This document shows positions 35,989 to 47,506 of a stretch of 64,000 bases of DNA, one piece after another. The first letter of the stretch is position 1; every line of letters starts with the position of its first letter. This DNA comes from Phyllobacterium sophorae (GTDB lineage: Bacteria; Pseudomonadota; Alphaproteobacteria; Rhizobiales; Rhizobiaceae): NCBI RefSeq assembly GCF_003010965.1, contig NZ_PGGM01000007.1, forward strand, positions 1-64,000, written 5' to 3'. The notes under the pieces were generated by a model that saw nothing but the letters and a program-made list of their open reading frames with translations, was not told the origin of the DNA and ran no database searches. The translations under genes and the position numbers were made by a program.

Positions 35989-37980
35989 ATGCTGTATCTG
36001 GCGATTGTCTTCCTTCCGCTGCTCGGCTTTCTGATTGCGGGCCTGTTTGGGTCGTCAATCGGGGCGAAAGCGAGCGAGTATGTCACGACCGGACTGCTGA
36101 TCGTCTGCGCAGTCCTCTCCTGGATCGCGTTCGGGACTGTGGCGCTGGGCCATGGTGAAGCGTTCAAGGTGCCGGTCATGCACTGGGTAGAGTCCGGTTC
36201 GCTGAGCTTCGACTGGGCGCTCCGCATCGACACGTTGACTGCGGTAATGCTGGTCGTCGTCAACACGGTCTCGGCACTCGTCCATACCTATTCGATCGGC
36301 TACATGCATCACGATCCCGATCGGCCGCGCTTCTTCGCCTATCTTTCGCTCTTCACTTTCGCCATGCTGATGCTTGTGACCGGCGACAATCTCGTTCAGA
36401 TGTTCTTCGGCTGGGAAGGCGTGGGCCTTGCTTCTTATCTGTTGATTGGCTTCTGGTTCAAGAAGCCCTCGGCAAACGCCGCCGCCATCAAGGCTTTCGT
36501 TGTCAACCGTGTCGGCGATTTCGGCTTCCTGCTAGGCATTTTCGCGCTGTTCGTATTGTTTGATACCGTCCAGTTCGACACGCTGTTTGCTTCCGCTGCG
36601 CAGTATCTTCCGGCAGAGGGTGCGACTGAGGGCAGTCAGACCGTTCTGAATTTCCTGGGCTATGCGCTCGACAAGCAGGGTGCGATCACCATTGCCTGCC
36701 TGCTGCTCTTTATGGGCGCGATGGGCAAATCGGCACAGTTCCTGCTGCACACCTGGCTGCCTGACGCGATGGAGGGGCCGACACCTGTTTCGGCGCTGAT
36801 CCACGCAGCGACGATGGTGACCGCCGGCGTGTTCATGGTTGCGCGGTTGTCGCCAATCTTCGAATTGTCGCATACCGCCTTGATTTTCGTCACCTTTATC
36901 GGTGCGACCACGGCATTCTTTGCTGCAACGGTTGGCCTCGTCCAGAACGACATAAAGCGCGTCATCGCTTACTCAACCTGTTCGCAGCTCGGCTACATGT
37001 TTGTTGCGCTTGGTCTCGGTGCTTATGGTGCCGGCATCTTCCACCTGTTTACACACGCCTTCTTCAAGGCCCTGCTGTTCCTTGGAGCGGGCTCCGTCAT
37101 TCACGCCGTATCCGATGAACAGGACATGCGCCACATGGGCGGTCTGCGCAAATTAATCCCTCAGACCTACTGGCTGATGGTCGTCGGTACCGTCGCGCTG
37201 ACGGGTCTTGGCATTCCGGGAACACTGATTGGTACCGCCGGGTTCTTCTCCAAGGACATGATCATCGAGTCCGCTTACGCTTCGCACAGTCCGGTTGCGG
37301 GCTATGCCTTCATCCTTCTCGTTATCGCGGCCATCTTCACCAGCTTCTATTCATGGCGCCTGATTTTCATGACCTTCCATGGCAAGGCGCGTGCGAGCCA
37401 TGATGTTATGCACCACGTGCATGAATCGCCCTATGTCATGCTGGTTCCGTTGTTTATTCTGGCATTCGGCGCGTTGTTTGCCGGTGTCGGCTTCCATGAA
37501 TATTTCTTCGGACATGAATATGCCGAGTTCTGGAAGGGTGCGATCTTTACGGGTCCGGAGAATGAGATCCTCGAAGAGCATCATCATGTGCCGTTCCTTG
37601 TGGCGATGTCACCATTCCTCGCAATGGCTGCAGGGTTCATCGTTTCCTGGTATTTCTACATTCGATCACCCGAGACGCCGAAGCGCCTTGCTGCGCAGCA
37701 TCCTGGCCTCTACCAGTTTCTGCTCAACAAGTGGTATTTCGACGAGCTCTACGACTTCCTGTTCGTGCGTCCGGCCAAGGCTCTCGGCCGGTTCCTGTGG
37801 AAGCGGGGCGATGGCTGGCTGATCGACGGCCATGGTCCGGACGGAATCTCGGCGCGTGTCGTTGACGTCACCAACCGGGTGGTGCGCCTGCAAACCGGTT
37901 ACCTTTATCACTATGCGTTCGCGATGCTCATTGGGGTCGCCGCGCTCGTCACGTGGATGATGCTCGGGAGCAACTTCTGA
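35989..37980 (+). CDS. nuoL: NADH-quinone oxidoreductase subunit L
   Basis: The 663-aa antiporter-like subunit at the tip of the membrane arm has [19 protein letters not shown] with the conserved Glu, [20 protein letters not shown] (Lys and Pro motif), and [20 protein letters not shown]. The C-terminus continues into the lateral helix and a last anchor ([20 protein letters not shown]). Its TGA overlaps the nuoM ATG by one base. Confidence 0.97.
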   Translation: MLYLAIVFLPLLGFLIAGLFGSSIGAKASEYVTTGLLIVCAVLSWIAFGTVALGHGEAFKVPVMHWVESGSLSFDWALRIDTLTAVMLVVVNTVSALVHTYSIGYMHHDPDRPRFFAYLSLFTFAMLMLVTGDNLVQMFFGWEGVGLASYLLIGFWFKKPSANAAAIKAFVVNRVGDFGFLLGIFALFVLFDTVQFDTLFASAAQYLPAEGATEGSQTVLNFLGYALDKQGAITIACLLLFMGAMGKSAQFLLHTWLPDAMEGPTPVSALIHAATMVTAGVFMVARLSPIFELSHTALIFVTFIGATTAFFAATVGLVQNDIKRVIAYSTCSQLGYMFVALGLGAYGAGIFHLFTHAFFKALLFLGAGSVIHAVSDEQDMRHMGGLRKLIPQTYWLMVVGTVALTGLGIPGTLIGTAGFFSKDMIIESAYASHSPVAGYAFILLVIAAIFTSFYSWRLIFMTFHGKARASHDVMHHVHESPYVMLVPLFILAFGALFAGVGFHEYFFGHEYAEFWKGAIFTGPENEILEEHHHVPFLVAMSPFLAMAAGFIVSWYFYIRSPETPKRLAAQHPGLYQFLLNKWYFDELYDFLFVRPAKALGRFLWKRGDGWLIDGHGPDGISARVVDVTNRVVRLQTGYLYHYAFAMLIGVAALVTWMMLGSNF

Positions 37981-39485
37981 TGACCGACTGGCCAATTCTC
38001 TCGACAGTTACCTTCCTGCCATTGGTCGGTGCCTTCCTCGTCCTGATGATCCGGGATGATGGTGAATCTGCACGGCGTAACATCCGCAATGTGACGCTAT
38101 GGACGACGATCGTCACTTTTTTGCTTTCGCTGCCGATTTGGTACTATTTCGACAATGGCCAAGCTGGATTCCAGTTTGTCGAAAAGGCACCTTGGCTTGA
38201 TTCAGGTATTTCCTACCACATGGGCGTCGATGGCATTTCGATGCTGTTCGTCATCCTCACCACCTTCCTTATGCCACTGTGCATCCTGGCGAGCTGGGAA
38301 GCGATTCAGAACCGCGTCAAGGAATACATGATCGCCTTTCTGGTTCTGGAAACGTTGATGATCGGCGTGTTCTGTGCGCTCGACATCGTCCTTTTCTACG
38401 TGTTCTTCGAAGCTGTCCTGGTCCCGATGTTCATCATTATTGGCGTCTGGGGTGGCAAGCGCCGTGTCTATGCAAGTTTCAAGTTCTTCCTCTACACGCT
38501 GCTTGGATCGGTGTTGATGCTGTTGGCCATCATGGCCATGTATTGGCAGGCTGGTACGACAGACATTCCGACGTTGCTTGCCTATAAATTTCCGACGTCG
38601 CTGCAGACCTGGCTCTGGTTGGCTTTCTTTGCCTCATTTGCAGTCAAGATGCCGATGTGGCCGGTACATACCTGGCTGCCGGATGCGCACGTTGAAGCGC
38701 CGACGGCTGCCTCGGCAATTCTGGCCGGCATTCTGTTGAAGCTCGGCGGCTATGGTTTCATCCGGTTCTCAATCCCGATGTTCCCCATCGCTTCGGCGGA
38801 TTTTGCTCCGCTGATCTACACGCTGTCGATCGTCGCCATCATCTACACGTCGCTCGTTGCGCTGATGCAGCAGGACATCAAGAAGCTGATCGCTTATTCG
38901 TCCGTGGCCCACATGGGCTATGTCACGATGGGCATCTTCGCGGCCAACGAACAGGGCATCCAAGGGGCAATTTTCCAGATGCTCTCGCATGGGCTTGTAT
39001 CGAGTGCGCTGTTCCTGTGCGTCGGTATCGTCTACGACCGCACCCATACACGTGAGATTGCGGCCTATGGCGGTCTCGTCAACAACATGCCGAAATATGC
39101 CGTGGTGTTCATGATCTTCACCATGGCCAATGTTGGCCTGCCAGGTACCTCCGGCTTTATTGGTGAATTCCTCACCCTTGTAGGTGTCTTCCGTGTCAAT
39201 ACCTGGGTCGCGCTGTTCGCCGCCAGCGGCGTCATTTTCTCCGCTGCCTACGCGCTCTGGCTTTATCGCCGGGTCATATTCGGTACGCTTGACAAAGAAA
39301 ACCTGAAATCGCTTCTTGATATGTCGCCGCGCGAGAAGGCTGTGATTTATCCGTTGGTGGTTCTCACCATCTTTTACGGTGTTTATCCGATGCCTGTCTT
39401 CGATGCGACGGCAAGCTCTGTCCACGCCCTGATCAATCAATATAATAACGCGCTGTCTTCAGCTGCCACCCTGGCACTGAGATAG
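37980..39485 (+). CDS. nuoM: NADH-quinone oxidoreductase subunit M
   Basis: ATG at 37980 overlaps the nuoL stop. The 501-aa antiporter-like proton channel has [20 protein letters not shown] with the conserved Glu, [20 protein letters not shown] with the Lys, and [20 protein letters not shown]. It has about fourteen helices. Confidence 0.97.
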   Translation: MTDWPILSTVTFLPLVGAFLVLMIRDDGESARRNIRNVTLWTTIVTFLLSLPIWYYFDNGQAGFQFVEKAPWLDSGISYHMGVDGISMLFVILTTFLMPLCILASWEAIQNRVKEYMIAFLVLETLMIGVFCALDIVLFYVFFEAVLVPMFIIIGVWGGKRRVYASFKFFLYTLLGSVLMLLAIMAMYWQAGTTDIPTLLAYKFPTSLQTWLWLAFFASFAVKMPMWPVHTWLPDAHVEAPTAASAILAGILLKLGGYGFIRFSIPMFPIASADFAPLIYTLSIVAIIYTSLVALMQQDIKKLIAYSSVAHMGYVTMGIFAANEQGIQGAIFQMLSHGLVSSALFLCVGIVYDRTHTREIAAYGGLVNNMPKYAVVFMIFTMANVGLPGTSGFIGEFLTLVGVFRVNTWVALFAASGVIFSAAYALWLYRRVIFGTLDKENLKSLLDMSPREKAVIYPLVVLTIFYGVYPMPVFDATASSVHALINQYNNALSSAATLALR

Positions 39486-39505
39486 CAGGAAGAGGCCAAA
39501 CCGAC

Positions 39506-40930
39506 ATGATTCCCAACTTGACGCTTATGGCTCCTGAACTGCTGATTACAGTAGGCGCACTGGCTCTGCTGATGATCGGGGCGTTTTCCGGTGAAAGAGC
39601 AAATGCGCTGGTTAGCGGGCTTGCAGTTGCCCTCCTGCTCGCGGCGCTGGCCCTGGTCGTTCTCTTTCCGCAGGATGGTCACGTCTTCGGGCGCGCTTTT
39701 GTCAGCGATCCATTCTCGCGTTTCATGAAGGTGCTGACCCTGGTCGGATCAGTGGTGACGCTTGTCATGTCGGCGGGTTTCGCCAAGGCGGAGAAATTCG
39801 ACAAATTCGAATTTCCTATTCTGATCCTGCTGTCGACCTTAGGTATGTTGCTGATGATCTCGGCAAACGACACGCTGTCCCTCTACCTGGGTCTGGAGCT
39901 GCAATCACTTGCACTCTACGTCGTCGCTGCCATCAACCGTGATAATATCCGTTCGACGGAAGCTGGCTTGAAATACTTCGTACTTGGCGCCTTGTCGTCG
40001 GGCATGCTGCTTTACGGCATTTCACTGATTTATGGATTTACCGGTCACACCGGTTTCGAGGCAATCGCGCAGGCGCTTGGAAGCGAGGAACGCCAGCTTG
40101 GTGTCGTCTTCGGGCTCGTCTTCATCTTTGCCGGGCTTGCGTTCAAGATTTCGGCGGTGCCCTTTCACATGTGGACACCGGACGTTTACGAAGGGGCCCC
40201 TACACCGGTCACCGCCTTTTTTGCCAGCGCGCCGAAAATGGCAGCCATGGCGCTGCTGACGCGGGTGGCGGTCGAGACGTTCCAGCCGATCACTCGCGAC
40301 TGGCAGCAGATCATTGTTTTCATCGCGATCGCCTCGATGGTTCTGGGGGCATTCGCTGCGATTGGCCAGCGCAACATCAAGCGCCTGATGGCCTATTCTT
40401 CGATCAGCCATATGGGCTACGCACTCGTTGGTCTCGCAGCTGGCACGGTGGTTGGCGTGCGCGGCGTTGCGATCTATATGCTGATCTATCTGGTTACTAC
40501 GCTTGGCATTTTTGCGTTCATTCTCGCGATGCGTCGCAAGGACGGGAATGTCGAGCAGATTGGCGACCTCGCCGGCCTGTCGCGCACCAACCCGGTCATG
40601 GCGACAATTCTGACGATCCTTATGTTCTCCCTCGCCGGTATCCCACCGCTCGCCGGTTTCTGGGGCAAGTGGTATACTTTCCTCGCTGCCATGCAGGCCA
40701 ACCTTTACGCTTTGGCCATCATTGGTATTGTGGCTTCGGTAGTTGGTGCATTCTACTATCTTCGCATTATCAAGATCATGTGGTTCGATGAACCGGTAGG
40801 TGCTTTTGTTCCAGTATCGGGTGAATTGCGCCTCGTTCTTGGTGTGTCCGGCCTATTGGTGCTCTTCTATGTTCTGATCGGCGGACCCGTCAGCACATAT
40901 GCGGAAGCCGCTGCCAAGACCTTCTTCTAA
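39506..40930 (+). CDS. nuoN: NADH-quinone oxidoreductase subunit N
   Basis: The 474-aa antiporter-like subunit is the last nuo gene. It has [20 protein letters not shown] with the conserved Glu, [20 protein letters not shown] with the Lys, and [20 protein letters not shown]. birA follows after only 18 bp, so the transcript probably continues. Confidence 0.97.
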   Translation: MIPNLTLMAPELLITVGALALLMIGAFSGERANALVSGLAVALLLAALALVVLFPQDGHVFGRAFVSDPFSRFMKVLTLVGSVVTLVMSAGFAKAEKFDKFEFPILILLSTLGMLLMISANDTLSLYLGLELQSLALYVVAAINRDNIRSTEAGLKYFVLGALSSGMLLYGISLIYGFTGHTGFEAIAQALGSEERQLGVVFGLVFIFAGLAFKISAVPFHMWTPDVYEGAPTPVTAFFASAPKMAAMALLTRVAVETFQPITRDWQQIIVFIAIASMVLGAFAAIGQRNIKRLMAYSSISHMGYALVGLAAGTVVGVRGVAIYMLIYLVTTLGIFAFILAMRRKDGNVEQIGDLAGLSRTNPVMATILTILMFSLAGIPPLAGFWGKWYTFLAAMQANLYALAIIGIVASVVGAFYYLRIIKIMWFDEPVGAFVPVSGELRLVLGVSGLLVLFYVLIGGPVSTYAEAAAKTFF

Positions 40931-40948
40931 GGCCGGGAACCCTGAGCA

Positions 40949-41788
40949 ATGGGATTCTCACTCTCGCCTTTGGCACAGCAAAATGGGTTCCGGCTGGAAG
41001 CCTTTGAGTCCATCGGCTCAACCAACGCAGAAGCGTTGGAGCGAGCGCAGGCGGGTGACCCGGGAAAATTGTGGATCGTTTCCAAGAAACAGGAAAGCGG
41101 TCGCGGCCGCCGTGGTCGTGCCTGGGCCACATCTCACGGCAATCTTGCTGCTTCGTTACTCCTTACCGGGAACTTCGAGCTGAAGACAGCGGCTACTCTC
41201 GGTTTCGTTGCTGGGCTTTCGCTGGCCGACGCATTGGATGCTGTCGGTCCAGCGGCAAAATTTGCAGTTGGCCTTGACGGAGCAGGAAGTGCTGGATCCG
41301 GAAAATCGGCACTGCGTGTCGAACTCAAATGGCCGAATGATCTGTTGGCGGGTGGCGCAAAGCTCGCTGGCATTTTGCTCGAATCGACGCAGTTGCCGGA
41401 CAATCGCTTTGCAATCGTCATTGGAATTGGCGTCAACGTTGTCGCCTATCCCGACGATGTTCCTTATCCCGCAACATCGCTGATGCGCCTCGGCGCTGAT
41501 TGCGATGCCGAAACATTGTTTTTGGCGCTCTCCGATGCCTGGGAAGAGAATAGCCGCATCTGGAGCGAAGGACGTGGACTTGCGGCAATACGCAAACGCT
41601 GGCTCGCGCGCGCTGCTGGGCTTGGCAGCGAAGTCGCGGTGCGGGTCGACGGGAACATCCTGCGTGGTATATTCGAAACGATTGACGAGGACTGCCGCTT
41701 CGTTATTCGCGACAATGATGGAGAGCGGGTGAAAATTGCCGCCGGTGACGTCCATTTTGGTGCAGTTGCATCGGCAAGCGCTGAATAA
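40949..41788 (+). CDS. birA: Biotin--[acetyl-CoA-carboxylase] ligase
   Basis: The 279-aa enzyme attaches biotin to carboxylase carrier proteins by way of biotinyl-AMP. It has SIGSTNAEALERAQAG, the nucleotide loop SGRGRRGRAW and KWPNDLLAGGAKLAGILLE, and a small SH3-like C-terminal domain. The N-terminal DNA-binding domain of E. coli BirA is absent, so it should not repress biotin genes itself. Location directly behind nuoN is typical for Rhizobiales. Confidence 0.93.
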   Translation: MGFSLSPLAQQNGFRLEAFESIGSTNAEALERAQAGDPGKLWIVSKKQESGRGRRGRAWATSHGNLAASLLLTGNFELKTAATLGFVAGLSLADALDAVGPAAKFAVGLDGAGSAGSGKSALRVELKWPNDLLAGGAKLAGILLESTQLPDNRFAIVIGIGVNVVAYPDDVPYPATSLMRLGADCDAETLFLALSDAWEENSRIWSEGRGLAAIRKRWLARAAGLGSEVAVRVDGNILRGIFETIDEDCRFVIRDNDGERVKIAAGDVHFGAVASASAE

Positions 41789-41809
41789 AGTTCAGTTTTA
41801 GGAGTATAA

Positions 41810-43483
41810 ATGGCAAATTCCGATCAAGCGGAACTTGTTTTCCTTCCGTTGGGTGGGGTTGGTGAGATCGGGATGAACCTGGCCATGTACGGCTATGGTC
41901 CAGCGCACAAGCGTGAATGGGTCGTGGTTGATATGGGTGTAAGCTTCGCCGGTCCAGACCTCCCTGGTGCCGACCTCGTATTGCCGGATATTCGCTTCCT
42001 GCAGGCGGAGCGGAACAATCTCAAGGGCATTGTGATTACGCATGCCCACGAGGATCATTATGGCGCCTTGCTCGATCTTTGGCCGCTGCTCAACGTTCCG
42101 GTTTACGCATCGCCTTTCACAGCCGGTTTGCTCGAAGCAAAGCGCCAGTCGGAACCGGGAGCCCCAAACATTCCGGTGACCATCTATCGTGCCGGTGAAA
42201 CCTTCAATGTCGGTCCGTTCGAATTCGAGGCGCTCGCCGTTACGCACTCGATTCCGGAGCCGATGTCGCTGGCAATCAAGACGCCGCTCGGCACAGTCAT
42301 TCATACGGGCGACTGGAAGATGGATCCTGAACCATCACTCGGGCCGCTCATCAACGCAGCGCGTTTCCGTGCGCTTGGCGACGAAGGTGTGCTGGCCCTG
42401 ATGTGCGATTCCACCAACGCCCTGCGCGATGGCGAATCCCCGTCCGAGCGGGAAGTCGGCGAGAGCCTGCGGGAGATCATCGAGAAGGCTCGGGGTCGCG
42501 TCGCTATTACCACCTTCTCGTCCAATGTCGGGCGGATTCGCTCGATCGCGTTGGCGGCTCGCGATGCGGGGCGCCAGGTGCTCGTGCTTGGCCGCTCGAT
42601 GAAGCGCATGATCGATGTGGCCAGTGAACTTGGCTATCTTGACGGCGTCCCGGAATTCCTTTCCGAAGACGATTATGGGTTCATTCCGCGCGAGAATATC
42701 GTCATCATTCTGACAGGCAGCCAGGGTGAGCCGCGCGCCGCACTGGCAAAGCTGGCCCGAGATGAAATGCGCAGTGTTGCATTGTCCGCTGGTGACACGG
42801 TGATCTATTCCTCGCGTCCTATCCCGGGCAATGAAAAGCCAATCATCGAGACGAAAAATCTCCTGATCGAACAGGGTATTCATGTCATTTCTGACGGTGA
42901 CGCTTTGGTACACGTCTCCGGCCACCCGCGCCGCAATGAACTAAAACGCATGTACGAATGGGTGCGTCCGCGCATTCTTGTTCCCGTCCACGGTGAGGCA
43001 GCGCATCTCGTGGGTCAGGGCTCGTTGGCCGCGATGGCGGGAATTCCGGAAGTACCACAGGTGCGCAACGGCGATGTTCTGCGACTGGCACCGGGCAGGG
43101 CGGAAATCATCGACCAGGCTCCTTTTGGACGCCTGTACAAAGATGGCAAGCTCATTGGTGACGAAGAAGAAGTCGGTATCGCCGATCGGCGCAAGCTTTC
43201 CTATGTCGGGCATGTTGCGGTTTCGATGCTGCTCGACGACAGATACAATATCATCGAGGACCCGGAAGTGGTTCCGTTCGGGCTTCCCGAGAATGATCAC
43301 GAGGGCGAGCTTCTCGAAGATTTGCTTTACGATGCGGCAGTGAGCGCAGTTCAGAGCATCCCACGTGAAAAGCGCAAGGATTTGAGTATGGTGCGCGAGG
43401 CGGTACGCCGGGCAGTGCGCGCCGCGGCGAATGAGGTTTGGGGCAAGAAGCCCATTGTTACTGTGTTCGTGACCCGTCCTTGA
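41810..43483 (+). CDS. rnj: Ribonuclease J
   Basis: The 557-aa metallo-beta-lactamase/beta-CASP nuclease takes part in rRNA and mRNA processing. It starts ELVFLPLGGVGEIGMNL, has the zinc motif THAHEDHYGAL (HxHxDH), HTGDWKMDPEP, CDSTNA, then beta-CASP TTFSSNVGRIRSIALAA and the late HVSGHPRRNELKRMYEW with PVHGE. Alphaproteobacteria use RNase J with RNase E. It follows birA by 21 bp. Confidence 0.93.
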   Translation: MANSDQAELVFLPLGGVGEIGMNLAMYGYGPAHKREWVVVDMGVSFAGPDLPGADLVLPDIRFLQAERNNLKGIVITHAHEDHYGALLDLWPLLNVPVYASPFTAGLLEAKRQSEPGAPNIPVTIYRAGETFNVGPFEFEALAVTHSIPEPMSLAIKTPLGTVIHTGDWKMDPEPSLGPLINAARFRALGDEGVLALMCDSTNALRDGESPSEREVGESLREIIEKARGRVAITTFSSNVGRIRSIALAARDAGRQVLVLGRSMKRMIDVASELGYLDGVPEFLSEDDYGFIPRENIVIILTGSQGEPRAALAKLARDEMRSVALSAGDTVIYSSRPIPGNEKPIIETKNLLIEQGIHVISDGDALVHVSGHPRRNELKRMYEWVRPRILVPVHGEAAHLVGQGSLAAMAGIPEVPQVRNGDVLRLAPGRAEIIDQAPFGRLYKDGKLIGDEEEVGIADRRKLSYVGHVAVSMLLDDRYNIIEDPEVVPFGLPENDHEGELLEDLLYDAAVSAVQSIPREKRKDLSMVREAVRRAVRAAANEVWGKKPIVTVFVTRP

Positions 43484-43488
43484 GGTAA

Positions 43489-43896
43489 ATGATGCTTGGT
43501 CGACTGAACCATGTGGCGATTGCCGTGCCCGATCTGGCCGCGGCTTCCGAGATCTACCGCGACACGCTTGGCGCGAAGCTGACCGAAGCGCAGATCCTGC
43601 CGGAGCACGGCGTCACCGTGGTCTTTATCGACCTCGGCAATACCAAGATCGAACTGCTGGAGCCGCTCGGTGCCGATTCACCGATTGCGGCGTTTTTAGC
43701 CAAGAACCCTTCTGGTGGCATGCATCATGTCTGCTACGAAGTGCCCAATATTCTTGCGGCACGCGATCGTCTAAAAGAGCAGGGCGCCCGCATCCTTGGG
43801 GATGGTGAGCCAAAGATCGGTGCGCATGGTAAGCCCGTGCTGTTTCTTCACCCGAAGGATTTCAACGGGACCCTGATTGAGTTGGAGCAAGCATAA
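43489..43896 (+). CDS. mce: Methylmalonyl-CoA epimerase
   Basis: The 135-aa vicinal-oxygen-chelate enzyme interconverts the R and S forms of methylmalonyl-CoA in propionyl-CoA use. LNHVAIAVPDLAAA gives the first metal His, GMHHVCYEV the second site and GTLIELEQ the metal Glu. Start may be ATG 43489 or the next ATG at 43492. It follows rnj by 5 bp and abuts the DUF1467 gene. Confidence 0.93.
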   Translation: MMLGRLNHVAIAVPDLAAASEIYRDTLGAKLTEAQILPEHGVTVVFIDLGNTKIELLEPLGADSPIAAFLAKNPSGGMHHVCYEVPNILAARDRLKEQGARILGDGEPKIGAHGKPVLFLHPKDFNGTLIELEQA

Positions 43897-44166
43897 ATGC
43901 CTATCGCAACCGCTATGGCAGTCTATTTCATTCTTTGGTGGCTGACACTTTTCACCATGCTGCCGATCGGTTTGCGCACGCAAGGCGAAGAAGAAGATGT
44001 GACCCTCGGAACACCGGCAAGTGCTCCGCACAAACATCGCATGGGCCGGGTGTTTCTCTTAACAACAATTATCTCGGCGATTATCTTTGCTATCTTTTAT
44101 ATCGTGAACCAGAAACTGGGCTACGGCGTCGATGACATTCCGGTGTTTTTCCCGCAACTGAAATAA
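43897..44166 (+). CDS. DUF1467 family membrane protein
   Basis: This 89-aa protein has two helices: TAMAVYFILWWLTLFTMLPI and MGRVFLLTTIISAIIFAIFY, joined by an acidic loop GLRTQGEEEDV. This is the DUF1467 pattern, found almost only in alphaproteobacteria between mce and proS. Function is unknown. The ATG follows the mce stop without a gap. Confidence 0.92.
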   Translation: MPIATAMAVYFILWWLTLFTMLPIGLRTQGEEEDVTLGTPASAPHKHRMGRVFLLTTIISAIIFAIFYIVNQKLGYGVDDIPVFFPQLK

Positions 44167-44894
44167 GTTGCGGTCCCCAGCCGAGTGTAAAACATCACCG
44201 GATGGTACGTGCCGTCGATTCTGCTTACATTCGTTAGCCAGCAAATTTTGCCGGAAGGGAACACTGAAATGCCTTCGGGAGATCTTTGCGAAGATGAGTG
44301 CTGTAGTCGAAAAGCATGTTGATCCTGGATCATTGGCAAAGAATATTTCTGGCGCGGTCGTACAAATCAGTTCAGAAAATTCATGTAAACTATTGAATAG
44401 AAAAATAAAGACAAAAAAAATGCAAGGCTTTCACCTTGCATTTTAAGATCGCGTCTGACCCGATCCATTTTCATGGCGGCTGCGTATTACCGCGCCACAG
44501 GTCACATCCTCCCAAGACTTTGACCGCGTAGGAAAGCAGAATTTTTCTTACTTTCTCCTTATGATTAAAAAAATAGCGGACTGCCTTCGAAATGTCACGA
44601 AAAATATTCGTTGCCATCACTTTTTGCTTACAAATCTGGCAACGTTGTGAATCTCCAACGATTTGCGGGGTTTTTCATTTCCAGTTGCGGGTTTCCAATC
44701 AGCTGTGAAGCCGGTATGAAACATTACTGTGTTCCCCTGTCCTTCTGGACGCGATAGGGACGCAGTAACATTTTTGAGTGGCGGCACAATCCTTTCCAAA
44801 AATCGAAGATGATTTTTGGGGTTATGCGTTACTTTGCACTTGGTTTTGCCTGATTCTTCAAGCACGCAGGCAGTGTTCAATTTGGTGATCTTCA
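44167..44894. other. AT-rich gap before proS
   Basis: These 728 bases are clearly richer in A and T than the flanking genes. They contain a strong terminator at 44417-44444. A 92-codon - strand frame (44617-44895) would start with TTG on top of the proS start and has no family features; I do not call it. No RNA gene is recognised. Confidence 0.45.
44417..44444. terminator. Strong bidirectional terminator after DUF1467 gene
   Basis: AAAATGCAAGG, loop CTTTCA, CCTTGCATTTT is a perfect 11-bp stem with A-rich sequence before it and TTTT at its end. It should terminate the long nuo-birA-rnj-mce-DUF1467 transcript if that reads through. Confidence 0.85.
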
Positions 44895-46223
44895 ATGCGG
44901 CTTTCCCGTTATTTTCTGCCTATCCTCAAAGAAAACCCCAAAGAGGCGGAAATCGTCTCGCATCGGCTGATGTTGCGTGCCGGTCTGATCCGTCAGGAAT
45001 CGGCTGGTATCTATGCATGGCTGCCGGCCGGCCTGCGCATCCTCAACAAGGTCAGCAACATCATTCGCGAGGAGCAGAATCGTTCCGGCGCGATCGAATT
45101 GCTCATGCCGACCATCCAATCCGCTGATCTGTGGCGTGAAAGTGGCCGCTATGATGCCTATGGCGACGAGATGTTGCGCATCAAGGATCGCGGCGATCGT
45201 GAAATGTTGTACGGTCCCACAAATGAGGAAATGATCACTGAGATTTTCCGGGCTTACGTGAAGTCCTACAAGGATCTGCCGCTCAATCTCTATCACATAC
45301 AGTGGAAGTTCCGCGATGAACGCCGCCCGCGCTTCGGCGTCATGCGCTCGCGCGAATTCCTGATGAAGGACGCTTATTCGTTCGATCTCGATTTCGAGGG
45401 CGCCAAGGCCGCCTATAACCGGATGTTTGTCGCCTATCTTCGCACATTCTCCCGTTTGGGGATTAGAGTGATTCCGATGCGCGCTGATACGGGTCCCATT
45501 GGCGGCGAACTCAGCCATGAATTCATCATTCTCGCTGATACTGGTGAAAGCCAGGTATTCTGCGATCGCGCCTATCTCGACCTGCCGGTCCCCGGACCGG
45601 ATACGGATTTCGATGACAACACCCAGATTGCTGATATTGTTTCGCGTTGGACCACGCCCTATGCGGCGACCGACGAAATGCATGATGAGGCAGCATGGGG
45701 GAAGGTCGATCCATCCAACCAGCTCGCTGCGCGCGGCATTGAAGTTGGTCATATTTTCCACTTCGGCACGAAATACTCTGAACCAATGGGTGCAAAAGTA
45801 ACCGGTCCAGACGGCAAGGATCACCTGGTATCAATGGGTTCCTATGGTATCGGGCCTTCACGCGTCATTGCTGCGATCATTGAAGCGTCGCATGATGAGA
45901 ATGGTATCATCTGGCCAAAGGCGGTTGCGCCCTTTGGCGCAGGCATTGTCAACATGAAGCCCGGCGACGAGAGCTGTGATGCAGTCTCATTCAAGCTTTA
46001 CCAAGCGCTGACGAATGCAGGGCTTGAGCCGCTGCTCGATGATACGGACGACCGCCCCGGCGCAAAGTTTGCAACGATGGACCTCATCGGTCTGCCGACG
46101 CAGGTGATTGTCGGGCCACGCGGGGTCGCTGCCGGTGAGGTAGAGCTCAAGGATCGTGCAACCGGCGCACGTGAATCGCTCAGTATTGAAGCTGCAATCA
46201 ACAAGCTCGCAGGACCTTTATGA
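44895..46223 (+). CDS. proS: Prolyl-tRNA synthetase, short alphaproteobacterial type
   Basis: The 442-aa class II synthetase charges tRNA-Pro. It begins [20 protein letters not shown] and has motif 1 near [20 protein letters not shown], motif 2 [20 protein letters not shown] and motif 3 [16 protein letters not shown], with a C-terminal anticodon-binding domain. The editing insertion of E. coli ProRS (about 180 residues) is missing, as in other alphaproteobacteria, so Ala-tRNA-Pro must be cleared in trans. Its end overlaps the lolC start. Confidence 0.95.
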   Translation: MRLSRYFLPILKENPKEAEIVSHRLMLRAGLIRQESAGIYAWLPAGLRILNKVSNIIREEQNRSGAIELLMPTIQSADLWRESGRYDAYGDEMLRIKDRGDREMLYGPTNEEMITEIFRAYVKSYKDLPLNLYHIQWKFRDERRPRFGVMRSREFLMKDAYSFDLDFEGAKAAYNRMFVAYLRTFSRLGIRVIPMRADTGPIGGELSHEFIILADTGESQVFCDRAYLDLPVPGPDTDFDDNTQIADIVSRWTTPYAATDEMHDEAAWGKVDPSNQLAARGIEVGHIFHFGTKYSEPMGAKVTGPDGKDHLVSMGSYGIGPSRVIAAIIEASHDENGIIWPKAVAPFGAGIVNMKPGDESCDAVSFKLYQALTNAGLEPLLDDTDDRPGAKFATMDLIGLPTQVIVGPRGVAAGEVELKDRATGARESLSIEAAINKLAGPL

Positions 46224-47506
46224 CCGAACAGGCCGTCACCGCGACATCCGGTTCCAAACCGTTCTCAGCCTATGAAAGAATGATTGCCTGGCGTTATTTG
46301 CGCGCCCGGCGCAAGGAGACGTTCATTTCGGTGATTGCCGGTTTCTCGTTTACCGGAATCATGCTGGGCGTTGCGACGCTGATTATCGTCATGGCTGTGA
46401 TGAATGGCTTCCGCAGTGAACTTTTAACCCGCATACTGGGCATCAACGGCCATATCATCATGCAACCGATGGATCGGCCGCTCGATGATTATGATTCGGT
46501 GATCAAGCGTATCGATGCTGTTCCGGGGGTCTCCTTTGCAATTCCGGTGATTGAGGGGCAGGTGCTCGCAAAGGGCAATGTCGGTGCGGGCAGTGGCGCT
46601 CTGGTGCGCGGCTTGCGCGAGGAAGACATCGCAAAGCTGCAGCTCGTCGCGAAAAATGTTCGTCAGGGCACGTTCGAGGGCTTCAATACTGGTGGCGGCG
46701 TGGCTATCGGCACCCGAATGGCGGAGAATATGGGCTTGGGGCTCGGCGACAAGCTCACCCTGATCTCTCCGGATGGCGACGTGACGCCACTCGGTATGGC
46801 CCCGCGCGTCAAATCCTATCCGGTGACTGCGATCTTCGAGATCGGCATGTCCGAATACGATGCCTCGATTGTGCTGATGCCGCTGGAGGAATCGCAGCTC
46901 TATTTCAATCAAGAGGCAAAAGTTCAGTCGATCGAGATTTTCGCTGATAATCCGGACAATGTGGATGCGTTGAAGAAACCAATTGAAGAGGCGTCCCAAC
47001 GCGCACTTATGCTGACGGATTGGCGTCAGCGCAACCAGACCTTCTTCTCGGCGCTGCAGGTTGAACGCAACGTCATGTTCATGATCCTGACGCTGATCGT
47101 CCTGGTAGCGGCGCTAAACATCATCTCCGGTTTGATCATGCTCGTGAAAGACAAGGGACATGACATCGCCATTCTCCGGACCATGGGCGCGACGCGAAAC
47201 TCCATCCTGCGCATCTTCCTGATGACCGGTGCGGCCATCGGCTTTACCGGAACACTCGCGGGTGTACTCCTCGGTGTGGTCGTCTGTCTCAATGTCGAGC
47301 GCATCAGAGAGCTATTCTCCTGGATTTCCGGTACGACGCTGTTCAATCCGGAGCTCTATTTTCTCAGCACTTTGCCCGCGAAGATGGATTTCAATGAAAC
47401 TTTTTCAGTTATCCTCATGGCGCTTGTTCTATCGTTTCTTGCAACACTGTTTCCCGCATGGCGCGCTGCCAAGCTCGATCCAGTTGAAGCTTTGAGGTAT
47501 GAATAA
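46220..47506 (+). CDS. lolC: Lipoprotein-releasing system transmembrane protein
   Basis: The 428-aa permease of the Lol complex releases outer-membrane lipoproteins from the inner membrane. It has an N-terminal helix ([20 protein letters not shown]), a large periplasmic MacB-like domain, and three C-terminal helices with the FtsX-type [20 protein letters not shown] loop. Only one LolC/E-type gene is present, so a homodimer with LolD is likely. It overlaps proS by 4 bases and lolD by 8. Confidence 0.93.
   Translation: MTEQAVTATSGSKPFSAYERMIAWRYLRARRKETFISVIAGFSFTGIMLGVATLIIVMAVMNGFRSELLTRILGINGHIIMQPMDRPLDDYDSVIKRIDAVPGVSFAIPVIEGQVLAKGNVGAGSGALVRGLREEDIAKLQLVAKNVRQGTFEGFNTGGGVAIGTRMAENMGLGLGDKLTLISPDGDVTPLGMAPRVKSYPVTAIFEIGMSEYDASIVLMPLEESQLYFNQEAKVQSIEIFADNPDNVDALKKPIEEASQRALMLTDWRQRNQTFFSALQVERNVMFMILTLIVLVAALNIISGLIMLVKDKGHDIAILRTMGATRNSILRIFLMTGAAIGFTGTLAGVLLGVVVCLNVERIRELFSWISGTTLFNPELYFLSTLPAKMDFNETFSVILMALVLSFLATLFPAWRAAKLDPVEALRYE

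Noticed and set aside
44617-44895. 92-codon - strand frame ending at the proS start
   Set aside because: TTG start placed on the proS ATG, no ribosome site and no family pattern, although the composition is not impossible for a foreign gene.
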